DNA from: Deltaproteobacteria bacterium
GTDB lineage: Bacteria; Desulfobacterota; Deferrimicrobia; Deferrimicrobiales; Deferrimicrobiaceae
DNA length: 5,666 bases
NCBI GenBank assembly: GCA_021802685.1
Contig: JAJZRM010000206.1
Coordinates: 1 to 5,666 of the forward strand
Direction of reading: 5' to 3'
The stretch's first letter is position 1. Every line of letters starts with the position of its first letter. Both the position numbers and the translations under genes were made by a program. Shown here one piece after another: positions 1 through 5,666 of the stretch. The notes under the pieces are model-generated. The model had not been told where the DNA came from. It did no database searches and saw only the letters and a program-made list of their open reading frames with translations.

Positions 1-664
1 CCTTCAGGAACATGGATTTCACGAACCGGCGTTCCCGGCCCGCGCAGCCGGTCAAGGCCCACGGTTTCTCCGAAGGGGCCGCGGATACGTAAGGGACCGG
101 TTCGAACGGCTCCTTCATCTGCCCGACGATGGCGTCTCCCAGGATCATGGCGGGGTTGCGGTACTTGTCCGCGAGGTCGAACGCCAGCATGGTAAGGGAG
201 TACATCTCCTGGACCGAGTGGGGGGCCAGCACGATGAGCCTCGCGTCTCCGTGCCCCGCGACCTTGGTCGCCTGGAAGTAATCCCCCTGGGACGGGGCGA
301 TGCCGCCCAGCCCCGGCCCCGATCGGGAAATGTTGACGATCACGGCGGGAAGTTCCGATCCCACCATGTAGGACAGTCCTTCCTGCATCAGGGAGATCCC
401 GGGGCCCGACGACGAAGTCATCACCCGGCTGCCGGTCGAGGCGGTCCCGAGGATCATGTTGATCGTGGCGACCTCGCTCTCGGCCTGCAGGAAGGTCCCT
501 CCGTGCGACGCCATGTGGGCGGCCATGTATTCCGGGATGTCGTTCTGGGGGGTGATGGGGTACCCGTAGTAGTGCCTGCACCCCGCGGCGATGGCGCCGA
601 GACAGATCGCCTCGTTCCCCTTGGCGAGGATCCGTTTTCCCGGTCCGGCGGCTTGCGGGGTCAT
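1..664 (-). CDS. vorB: 2-oxoacid:ferredoxin oxidoreductase alpha subunit, VorB type (partial, C terminus outside window)
   Basis: The first 221 codons are open from the ATG at 664 to the window edge. They encode the pyrimidine-binding domain of a thiamine-pyrophosphate 2-oxoacid:ferredoxin oxidoreductase, which converts a 2-oxoacid and CoA to acyl-CoA, CO2 and reduced ferredoxin, or the reverse. Landmarks are KGNEAIC (15-21), YYGYPITPQNDIPEYM (32-47), QAESEVATINM (60-70) with the glutamate expected to activate the cofactor, TSSSGPGISLMQEG (83-96), RSGPGLGG (114-121), PSQGDYFQAT (124-133) and ADKYRNPAMILGD (165-177). This wording matches proteins annotated as 3-methyl-2-oxobutanoate dehydrogenase subunit VorB. 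Family alpha subunits are roughly 350-390 residues, so about 130-170 residues are missing. The start overlaps the ferredoxin stop and has only a weak ribosome-binding site, so its translation is probably coupled. The beta (thiamine-binding) and gamma subunit genes would be expected just beyond base 1. Substrate (branched-chain oxoacid or 2-oxoglutarate) is unresolved. Confidence 0.9.
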   Translation of the reverse strand, partial: MTPQAAGPGKRILAKGNEAICLGAIAAGCRHYYGYPITPQNDIPEYMAAHMASHGGTFLQAESEVATINMILGTASTGSRVMTSSSGPGISLMQEGLSYMVGSELPAVIVNISRSGPGLGGIAPSQGDYFQATKVAGHGDARLIVLAPHSVQEMYSLTMLAFDLADKYRNPAMILGDAIVGQMKEPFEPVPYVSAAPSEKPWALTGCAGRERRFVKSMFLK

Positions 665-870
665 CGCCACACCCGGATGCACACGTCGGGGCACGATTCG
701 GCGCAGAGCGCGCACCCCGTGCAGTCGTCCGGCCGGGCGAACACGGCCGCGGTGTATCCCTGCCGGTTGATCTCCGGACCCGGTTCGATGCAGTTCTTCG
801 GGCAGACGGGAACGCACAGTTCGCACGCCTTGCACCGCTCGAATTCGATCTCTATCCTTCCGGTCGCCAT
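661..870 (-). CDS. 2x[4Fe-4S] ferredoxin, probable delta subunit of 2-oxoacid:ferredoxin oxidoreductase (KorD/VorD type)
   Basis: A 69-residue bacterial-type ferredoxin with two complete CxxCxxCxxxCP motifs: Cys13, 16, 19, 23 and Cys50, 53, 56, 60. By the usual pattern each motif gives three ligands to one cluster and its last Cys to the other. Each motif is followed four residues later by a further cysteine (Cys27 in CPKNC, Cys64 in CPDVC). It has no signal peptide or membrane segment, so it is cytosolic. Its stop overlaps the ATG of the oxidoreductase alpha gene (ATGA), which argues that it is the electron-carrying delta subunit of that complex and passes electrons from the thiamine-pyrophosphate site to soluble ferredoxin. 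The ATG at 870 follows the glpX stop by 10 bases, and the only ribosome-binding signal is the G-rich run between them. Without the rest of the operon I cannot decide between kor (2-oxoglutarate) and vor (branched-chain oxoacid) naming. A free ferredoxin is less likely. Confidence 0.88.
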   Translation of the reverse strand: MATGRIEIEFERCKACELCVPVCPKNCIEPGPEINRQGYTAAVFARPDDCTGCALCAESCPDVCIRVWR

Positions 871-880
871 TCCCCCCCCG
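871..880 (-). promoter_or_regulatory. G8 tract serving as ribosome-binding site of the ferredoxin gene
   Basis: The 10 bases between the glpX stop and the ferredoxin ATG read C, eight G and A on the minus strand. The G run (879-872) is the only sequence able to pair with the anti-Shine-Dalgarno end of 16S rRNA. A homopolymer of this length lets the pairing register shift and could also vary in length by slippage. Confidence 0.5.
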
Positions 881-1837
881 TCAATCGTACTTGGGCTTGA
901 ACTCGAAGTAGTGCGTCGTGTCGATCATCCGCACCGTGCGGGACCGCGACCGCATGACGACGGACTGGGTGGTCGCCCCTCCGCTGAAAAACCGCACCCC
1001 CTGCAGGTAGTCGCCGAAGGTGACCCCCGTGGCCGCGAACATGACGTCGCTGCTGGCGAGGTCGTCGAGGCCGTACACCCGGTTCAGGTCGGTGACTCCC
1101 ATCGCTTTCGCGCGATCGGTCTCCTCCTTGTTCCGGAACTTCAGGACCCCCTGCATGTCCCCGCCGAGGCATTTCAGGGCGGCGGCGGCGAGCACTCCTT
1201 CCGGCGCCCCGCCGATCCCCATGAGGATGTCCACCCCGGAGCCCTCCTTCGCGGTGGCGATCGCGCCCGCCACGTCTCCGTCCCCGATCAGCTTGATCCT
1301 GGCGCCGGCCTCGCGGCATTCCCTGATCAGGTCCTGGTGGCGCGGGCGGTCGAGGATGATCGCGCACAGGTCCTCCACGTACACTTTCAGCGCTTTCGCG
1401 ACGCTGCGGAGATTCTCGGTGGGAGACGCCGTGATATCGATCGAACCGCGGCCTTTCGGTCCCACGGCGATCTTGTCCATGTACGTGTCGGGCGCGTGGA
1501 GGAACCCTCCCTCCTCGGCGATCGCGATCACCGCGAGGGCGTTGTTCCCCCCGGAAGCGACGATGCTCGTCCCTTCGAGGGGATCCACGGCGATGTCCAC
1601 CCGGGGGGATTCCGCCGCGCCGACCTCCTCCCCGATGAAGAGCATCGGGGCCTCGTCCCGTTCCCCCTCGCCGATCACGACGCGTCCCTTGAACTGGACG
1701 TAGTTCAGCGCCTTCCGCATCGCCGTGACGGCCGCCTGGTCCGCCGCAACGTTGTCTCCGCGTCCCATCAGCCGCGCCGCCGCCAATGCGGCGGCCTCCG
1801 TCACCCGGACGACCTCCATCGCGAGGTTTCTTTCCAC
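881..1837 (-). CDS. glpX: Class II fructose-1,6-bisphosphatase
   Basis: A 318-residue cytosolic, metal-dependent phosphatase that removes the 1-phosphate of fructose-1,6-bisphosphate, the committing step of gluconeogenesis. It aligns without gaps from memory to the first two thirds of E. coli GlpX. Asp33, Glu57, Asp61, Asp85, Glu88 and Glu213 all fall at the E. coli metal or active-site numbers. They lie in the motifs GRGD (25-28), VIGEGERDEAPML (54-66), DIAVDPLEGT (81-90) and GIGGAPEGV (207-215). E. coli Lys29 is Asn29 here. YMDKIAVGP (119-127) and the C-terminal HYFEFKPKYD complete the family pattern. The GTG at 1837 is preferred over the ATG at 1819 because the first residues (MERNLAMEVVRVTE) match the GlpX N terminus and G6 precedes it with a 6-base spacer. 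It is followed after 10 bases by the ferredoxin gene. An annotated inositol-monophosphatase-type activity is unlikely given the GlpX-specific motifs. Confidence 0.97.
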   Translation of the reverse strand: MERNLAMEVVRVTEAAALAAARLMGRGDNVAADQAAVTAMRKALNYVQFKGRVVIGEGERDEAPMLFIGEEVGAAESPRVDIAVDPLEGTSIVASGGNNALAVIAIAEEGGFLHAPDTYMDKIAVGPKGRGSIDITASPTENLRSVAKALKVYVEDLCAIILDRPRHQDLIRECREAGARIKLIGDGDVAGAIATAKEGSGVDILMGIGGAPEGVLAAAALKCLGGDMQGVLKFRNKEETDRAKAMGVTDLNRVYGLDDLASSDVMFAATGVTFGDYLQGVRFFSGGATTQSVVMRSRSRTVRMIDTTHYFEFKPKYD

Positions 1838-1899
1838 GGCTGTCCCCCCTTTTCTTCCTTAAATAATAACGTTTCTCACGTACTTTCGGGTCGGAAATG
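1838..1899 (-). promoter_or_regulatory. Intergenic gap between apgM and glpX with glpX ribosome-binding site and AT-rich patch
   Basis: This is the longest non-coding stretch within the window. Nearest to glpX it carries G6 (1849-1844) 6 bases before the GTG start, a usable ribosome-binding site. Upstream is an AT-rich run (about 1871-1859) containing TATTAT (1868-1863), one base off the -10 consensus. No hexamer resembling TTGACA lies 16-18 bases further upstream; the closest, CTGACA (1903-1898), is 29 bases away. I see no stem strong enough for a terminator, only a 4-base ACGT/ACGT pairing. An internal promoter for glpX is possible but weakly supported. Confidence 0.35.
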
Positions 1900-3105
1900 T
1901 CAGGCGAGCAGGTAATCGATCAAGCGGATCCCTTCCGGGACGAATTGCCCGGAATTCCGGGCGTCCGCTTCCGTGTACCGGCTCCCCGGCGTCGCCGGCA
2001 GCCCCGGGGGCGCCGGATAGTACACGAACGGGACGGGTTCCTGCGCGTGGGTCCGCAAGGCGACGGGCGTCGGGTGGTCCGGCAGCAGAAGGATCCGCAA
2101 GTCCCCCTTTTCGCGGACCCGGGCCAGCAGGGGGCCCAGCATCTCCCGGTCGATCCGTTCGATCGCCTTGATCTTTTCCTCCACGTTCCCATTGTGCCCC
2201 GCCTCGTCGGGCGCTTCGACGTGGATCAGGACGAAGTCCTTCCGCTCGAGTTCGCCGAGCGCGTACTCGGCCTTCCCCTTGTAGTTCGTATCGGTGTACC
2301 CCGTGGCGCCGGGCACCCGGATCACTTCCAGCCCCGCGTAGATGCCGATCCCCTTGATGAGGTCGACCGCCGCCACTACGGATCCCGTGAGACCGTGCCT
2401 TTCCTGGAACGTGGGAATCCGCGGCGCCTTCCCCTGGCCCCACAACCATACCGAGTTCCCGGGGAGTTTCCCCTCTTCGGCGCGCTTCCGGTTCACCGGG
2501 TGACCGGAGAACAGTTCCCGGGAGATCTCCATGATCGTCAGGAGCGCCTCCGCTCCGTCGCCCTTCGGGAGGAACGGGGTGATCTTTTTCCCGTGGATAT
2601 CGTGGGGCGGGGTCGTCACCACGGCGTCCTTCCCGCCGGGCCACACCATCAGGTGGCGATAAGAGACGCCCGTATGGAATCGCACTCCCTTGTCGGCCGC
2701 CTTCTCCTGGAGCGAGGCCAGCAGCTCCGCCGCCTCGGCGGTGGTGATGTGCCCCGCGGAGAAATCCTCCATTTCCGAATCGGCACCGTCGTGTTTCAGC
2801 GCCACGATGTTGCAGCGTACGGCCACGTCGTCCGGTCCGAGGGCGATCCCGATGGAAGCGGCCTCCAGCGGGGAACGCCCCGTGTAGACGGCGGCTGGGT
2901 CGTACCCGAGGATGCTCAGGTTCGACACGTCGCTCCCCGGGTACATCTCCTTCGGGACCACCTGCACCATCCCGATCGCTCCGTGCGAGGCCATGAAGTC
3001 CATGTTCGGCTTGTCGGCCGCCTCGAGGGGCGTGCGGTTCCCGATGCCGGCGATCGGCCAGTCGGCCATGCCGTCCCCGATCAGGATGAGGTATTTTCCT
3101 CCCAC
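1900..3105 (-). CDS. apgM: ApgM-family cofactor-independent phosphoglycerate mutase / proposed homoserine kinase
   Basis: A 401-residue member of the archaeal-type 2,3-bisphosphoglycerate-independent phosphoglycerate mutases in the alkaline phosphatase superfamily. Expected metal and catalytic positions are visible. Asp11 lies in LILIGDGMAD (6-15). Ser58 in PGSDVSNLSILGYDP (56-70) is the probable phospho-acceptor serine. Asp300 and His304 lie in HVEAPDEAGHNG (295-306), Asp344 and His345 in LLPDHPTPV (340-348), and His353 in RTHAQEPVPF (351-360). The family's basic reaction is 3-phosphoglycerate to 2-phosphoglycerate. Bacterial members that sit next to hom or other threonine genes form a recognised subfamily (TIGR02535) proposed on genomic context to be homoserine kinase. 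This copy lies 12 bases after hom, and no GHMP-type thrB is in the window, so the kinase role is a real alternative. The GTG start at 3105 follows AAGGAG with a 6-base spacer, which fixes it well. Family membership is certain; the physiological reaction is not. Confidence 0.92.
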   Translation of the reverse strand: MGGKYLILIGDGMADWPIAGIGNRTPLEAADKPNMDFMASHGAIGMVQVVPKEMYPGSDVSNLSILGYDPAAVYTGRSPLEAASIGIALGPDDVAVRCNIVALKHDGADSEMEDFSAGHITTAEAAELLASLQEKAADKGVRFHTGVSYRHLMVWPGGKDAVVTTPPHDIHGKKITPFLPKGDGAEALLTIMEISRELFSGHPVNRKRAEEGKLPGNSVWLWGQGKAPRIPTFQERHGLTGSVVAAVDLIKGIGIYAGLEVIRVPGATGYTDTNYKGKAEYALGELERKDFVLIHVEAPDEAGHNGNVEEKIKAIERIDREMLGPLLARVREKGDLRILLLPDHPTPVALRTHAQEPVPFVYYPAPPGLPATPGSRYTEADARNSGQFVPEGIRLIDYLLA

Positions 3106-3117
3106 CGTTTTCTCCTT
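3106..3117 (-). promoter_or_regulatory. Ribosome-binding site that fixes the apgM GTG start
   Basis: The 12 bases between the hom TAG and the apgM GTG read AAGGAGAAAACG on the minus strand. AAGGAG is a near-perfect anti-16S match with a 6-base spacer. It supports the non-ATG start at 3105 and leaves no room for a separate promoter, so hom and apgM are expected to be co-transcribed. Confidence 0.8.
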
Positions 3118-4437
3118 CTACAGGTTGTTCTCGATGCGGATCAGCCGGGTGCGGTCGAGGACGTCGGGGAGGCGGTCCACTTCCGCGAGGGCGGCGCGCA
3201 TGTTGCTTTCCTTCGCCCGGTGGGTGACGATGAAGATCGGGACCGCGCTCTCCCCCCGGCCCTTCTGCAGGACGGACAGGATGCTGATCTGGTGGCGCCC
3301 CAGCACCCCGGCGATCCGGGACAGGACCCCGGGCCGGTCCATCACCAGGATCCTCAGGTAATATTCGCATTGCACCTGGTCGAAGGGCGTCACCTGCGTG
3401 CTCATTTTCAGGTCCGCCAGGGAAAAGCCGCTGGGCGGGATCCGCCCCGTCGAACCGCGAAGGACGTTCCGCGCGATTTCGATCACGTCGCTCACGACCG
3501 CGGACGCGGTGGGCCGCATCCCGGCGCCCTGCCCGTACGACAGGGAGGATCCGACGAAGTTCCCCTTCACGTAGATCGCGTTGTTCGCGCCGTCCACGGT
3601 CGCCAGCAGGTAGTGCGACGGGATCATCGTCGGATGGACCCGCGCTTCGATCCCGGAACTGTTCTCCTTGGCGATCGCCAGGAGCTTGATGGCGTACCCG
3701 AACTCCTTCGCGAAGGCGATGTCGTCCGGAGATACGTCCCGGATCCCCTCGACGTAGATGTCCTTGAGGGGAACCCGCCCGCCGGTGGCGAGCCACACCA
3801 GGATCGCCAGCTTGTGCGCCGTGTCGATGCCGTCCACGTCGAACGAGGGATCGGCCTCGGCCAGCCCGGCCTTCTGGGCTTCCGCGAGGACGTCGGCGTA
3901 CGGTTTCCCCTCTTTCGTCATCCGGGAGAGGATGTAGTTGCACGTCCCGTTGATGATCCCGAAGATCCCCTGGATCCGGTTCGCCGCCAGCCCTTCCCGC
4001 AGCGTCCGGATGATGGGGATCCCCCCGCCGACGCTCGCCTCGAAACCGATGTCGACCCCCGCGGCGATGGCCGCGTGGAAGATCTCCGGGCCGTATTCCG
4101 CGAGGAGCGCCTTGTTCGCCGTCACGACCGACTTGCCGTTCCGGATCGCCTCCAGGAGGAAGTCCTTGGCCACCCCCGTGCCCCCGACCAGTTCGACGAC
4201 GATGTGGACGTCCGGGTCCCGGGCGAGCTGCATCCCGTCGGAGATGAGCACCCCTTCCGGAAGCGCGACGCCGCGGTCCCTGGCCGTGTCGTTGTCCGCG
4301 ACCCGGACCAGCCGGACGGGCACCCCCACGCGCTTGCGCAGATGCTCGGCGTTATCGAGCAGGAGCCGCACCGTGCCGGTCCCGACGGTGCCGAACCCGA
4401 CGACGCCGACGCCGATCTCCTTCCAGGCCGGGGTCAT
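3118..4437 (-). CDS. hom: Homoserine dehydrogenase with C-terminal ACT domain
   Basis: A 439-residue NAD(P)-dependent enzyme that reduces aspartate-4-semialdehyde to homoserine, the branch point towards threonine and methionine. The Rossmann loop GFGTVGTG lies at 14-21, TANKALL at 106-112, EASVGGGIPII at 133-143 and GTCNYILSRM at 164-173. The family signature spans 187-209 (A-x3-G-L-A-x2-D-P-x2-D-V-D-G-I-D-x3-K). Glu194, Asp205 and Lys209 have the same spacing as the catalytic residues Glu208, Asp219 and Lys223 of yeast Hom6. GQGAGMRPTA (302-311) is also conserved. An ACT domain occupies about 359-435 (LRILVMDRPGVLSRIAGVLG) and suggests allosteric feedback, usually by threonine. It is the stand-alone Hom form with no aspartokinase domain. 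The open frame extends upstream into alaC, but the ATG at 4437 is chosen because the Rossmann strand follows at once, the length fits the family, and the codon overlaps the alaC stop as ATGA, with AAGG about 10 bases upstream. It ends in TAG. Confidence 0.97.
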   Translation of the reverse strand: MTPAWKEIGVGVVGFGTVGTGTVRLLLDNAEHLRKRVGVPVRLVRVADNDTARDRGVALPEGVLISDGMQLARDPDVHIVVELVGGTGVAKDFLLEAIRNGKSVVTANKALLAEYGPEIFHAAIAAGVDIGFEASVGGGIPIIRTLREGLAANRIQGIFGIINGTCNYILSRMTKEGKPYADVLAEAQKAGLAEADPSFDVDGIDTAHKLAILVWLATGGRVPLKDIYVEGIRDVSPDDIAFAKEFGYAIKLLAIAKENSSGIEARVHPTMIPSHYLLATVDGANNAIYVKGNFVGSSLSYGQGAGMRPTASAVVSDVIEIARNVLRGSTGRIPPSGFSLADLKMSTQVTPFDQVQCEYYLRILVMDRPGVLSRIAGVLGRHQISILSVLQKGRGESAVPIFIVTHRAKESNMRAALAEVDRLPDVLDRTRLIRIENNL

Positions 4438-5630
4438 TTCGCGCGCACCTTGACGGGCGCCTGGATCATCGCCTTGACGCCCCGGATCGCCTGGCGGATC
4501 CGGTGCTCGTTCTCGACCAGGGCGAACCGGACGAACCCTTCCCCGTGCTCTCCGAAACCGATGCCCGGGGAGACGGCGACCTTGGCGTGCAGCAGGAGCT
4601 GCTTGGAAAATTCGAGGGACCCAATCGACTTGTACGGCTCCGGGATGGGAGCCCATACGAACATCGTCCCTTTCGGTTTTTCGAACTCCCATCCGATGCG
4701 GGAGAACCCGTTCACGAGGCAGTCCCTCCGTTTCCGGTACACCTCCACGGCCTCGTCCACGACCCGTTGCGGGCCGTTGAGCGCCACGGTCGCCGCGATC
4801 TGGATCGCCTGGAACATCCCGTAGTCGAGGTAGCTCTTGATCCGCGTCAACGCCCCCACCATCCGCCGGTTTCCCACGACGTACCCGACGCGCCAGCCGG
4901 CCATGGAGTACCCTTTCGACATCGAATACAGTTCGACCGCGACATCTTTCGCCCCCGGAACCTGGAGGATGGAAGGCGCCTTGTACCCGTCGAAGACCAG
5001 GTCCGCGTACGCCAAGTCGTGGACGACGAGGATGCCGTTCTCCTTCGCGAAGGCGACGACGCGCCGGAAGAAATCGAGATCGACCACGCCGGTCGTCGGG
5101 TTGTGGGGGAAGGAAAGGATCATCATCTTAGGCCGCGGCCAGAGCGTCTTCATGGCGCGCTCGACGCGGTCCATGAAATCGCCCTCCCCGCTGGTCAGGG
5201 AGATGGACCGGACGTCCGCCCCGGCGATGATCACCGAGTACGTGTGGATCGGGTAGGTCGGGCTGGGAACGAGCGCGATGTCCCCCGGCCCCATCGTGGC
5301 CAGGACCAGGTGGGACAACCCTTCCTTCGCCCCGATCGTGGCGATCGCCTCGGTGTCGGGATCGAGGTCCACCCCGAACTTCCGCTTGTACCAGTTGCAG
5401 ATGGCCAGCCGAAGCTTCGGGATCCCCCGGGAGGCGGAGTACCGGTGGTTTCTCGGGTTGCGGGCCGCTTCCGTCAGCTTCTCCACAATGTGCTTCGGCG
5501 TGGGAAGGTCCGGGTTCCCCATCCCGAGGTCGATGATGTCCTCCCCCGCGTGCCGCATTTTCGATTTCAGTTCCGTCACCACGGCGAAGACGTACGGGGG
5601 AAGCCGCTGGATTCTCGGGAATTCTTCCAT
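4434..5630 (-). CDS. alaC: AlaC-type alanine aminotransferase (PLP fold type I)
   Basis: A 398-residue cytosolic class I/II aminotransferase that probably interconverts pyruvate plus glutamate with alanine plus 2-oxoglutarate. Visible landmarks are RLPPYVF (9-15), GMGNPD (36-41), the YSASRGIPKLR block (64-74), GAKEG (100-104), SPTYPIH (123-129) and HNPTTG (176-181) with the cofactor-contacting Asn177. HDLAYAD (204-210) holds Asp205 and Tyr208, SMSKGYSMAGWRVG (236-249) holds the expected Schiff-base Lys239, and FVRFALVEN (366-374) holds the expected substrate-carboxylate Arg368. From memory it resembles E. coli AlaC (YfdZ, about 412 residues) along its whole length, especially the RIKSY.DYG and VSPGIGFG segments. 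The ATG at 5630 is preceded by AGGAG with a 6-base spacer, which supports this start. The stop overlaps the hom start by 4 bases (ATGA). Many genomes label this family aspartate or LL-diaminopimelate aminotransferase. Beside hom, an aspartate-family role is possible, so the fold and class are certain and the substrate is less so. Confidence 0.93.
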   Translation of the reverse strand: MEEFPRIQRLPPYVFAVVTELKSKMRHAGEDIIDLGMGNPDLPTPKHIVEKLTEAARNPRNHRYSASRGIPKLRLAICNWYKRKFGVDLDPDTEAIATIGAKEGLSHLVLATMGPGDIALVPSPTYPIHTYSVIIAGADVRSISLTSGEGDFMDRVERAMKTLWPRPKMMILSFPHNPTTGVVDLDFFRRVVAFAKENGILVVHDLAYADLVFDGYKAPSILQVPGAKDVAVELYSMSKGYSMAGWRVGYVVGNRRMVGALTRIKSYLDYGMFQAIQIAATVALNGPQRVVDEAVEVYRKRRDCLVNGFSRIGWEFEKPKGTMFVWAPIPEPYKSIGSLEFSKQLLLHAKVAVSPGIGFGEHGEGFVRFALVENEHRIRQAIRGVKAMIQAPVKVRAK

Positions 5631-5666
5631 CGCGTTCTCCTGGGAAAAGTAACCTAAGATTTTATT
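5631..5666 (-). promoter_or_regulatory. alaC leader: ribosome-binding site and possible -10 box
   Basis: On the minus strand AGGAG (5641-5637) stands 6 bases before the alaC ATG, a good Shine-Dalgarno site. The outermost bases are AT-rich against the GC-rich surroundings and contain TAAAAT (5664-5659), one mismatch from a sigma-70 -10 hexamer. The matching -35 region would lie outside the window, so the promoter is only a suggestion, while the ribosome-binding site is well supported. Confidence 0.45.

Noticed and set aside
1819..1837. An alternative ATG start for glpX at 1819 instead of the GTG at 1837
   Set aside because: The six residues before it match the conserved GlpX N terminus, and the G6 ribosome-binding site is correctly spaced for the GTG, whereas the ATG lacks an equally good site.
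1871..1882. A possible hairpin or terminator in the apgM-glpX gap
   Set aside because: Only a 4-base ACGT/ACGT stem with a 5-base loop forms, followed by mixed A/T rather than a U tract, so it is too weak to call.
218..1915. A 565-codon open frame on the plus strand, antisense to glpX, the ferredoxin gene and vorB
   Set aside because: It has the same low-complexity composition and lies entirely over genes with clear catalytic motifs on the other strand, so it is a frame shadow rather than an antisense gene.
1859..3943. A 694-codon minus-strand frame overlapping apgM and hom in another frame
   Set aside because: It is Arg/Gly/Pro-rich without motifs and spans the hom-apgM junction. The frames of those two genes carry all the conserved residues.
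4438..4692. An upstream extension of hom by 85 codons inside alaC
   Set aside because: The extra residues have no family similarity, the Rossmann motif begins right after the ATG at 4437, and that ATG overlaps the alaC stop with a nearby ribosome-binding site.
1897..4824. A 975-codon open frame on the plus strand, antisense to alaC, hom and apgM
   Set aside because: It crosses three well-identified minus-strand genes and their junctions. Its translation is rich in Arg, Asp, Gly, Pro, Val and His with no recognisable domain, as expected when the opposite strand of GC-rich codons is read.
1..5666. A previously undescribed system, such as defence, mobile or CRISPR elements
   Set aside because: All six genes belong to known central-metabolism families, intergenic space is minimal, and no repeats, tRNA-like folds, integrase or transposase motifs were seen on either strand.

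Overview
The window is GC-rich, gene-dense bacterial DNA. Every convincing gene lies on the minus strand, so the biological reading order runs from base 5666 down to base 1. Six protein genes cover nearly all of it: an AlaC-type aminotransferase, homoserine dehydrogenase, an archaeal-type (ApgM-like) phosphoglycerate mutase homologue, class II fructose-1,6-bisphosphatase (GlpX), a small 2x[4Fe-4S] ferredoxin, and the N-terminal 221 codons of a 2-oxoacid:ferredoxin oxidoreductase alpha subunit (VorB type) that runs off the left edge. I see no RNA genes, mobile elements, CRISPR arrays or convincing terminators.

The genes fall into two tightly packed groups. Group 1 is alaC-hom-apgM (5630 to 1900). 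alaC and hom share a 4-base ATGA overlap, and hom is followed after 12 bases by the GTG start of apgM. All three can be tied to amino-acid metabolism from pyruvate and aspartate: AlaC interconverts pyruvate and alanine, and Hom makes homoserine. The ApgM-like protein belongs to a family whose bacterial members are often found beside threonine-pathway genes and have been proposed to act as the homoserine kinase. Group 2 is glpX-ferredoxin-vorB (1837 to 1), with a 10-base gap and then another ATGA overlap. It joins gluconeogenesis to a ferredoxin-dependent oxoacid oxidoreductase. A 62-base, locally AT-rich gap separates the groups. It is the only internal spot where a promoter might fit, but one long operon is equally possible.

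The organism is probably an anaerobic or facultatively anaerobic bacterium of the Deltaproteobacteria/Desulfobacterota type. This is inferred from the ferredoxin-linked oxoacid oxidoreductase, the hom-apgM pairing and the high GC content; the sequence alone does not fix the taxon.

The content is core metabolism. I found no sign of a previously undescribed system. The point most worth a second look is the real activity of the ApgM-like protein: homoserine kinase or phosphoglycerate mutase.
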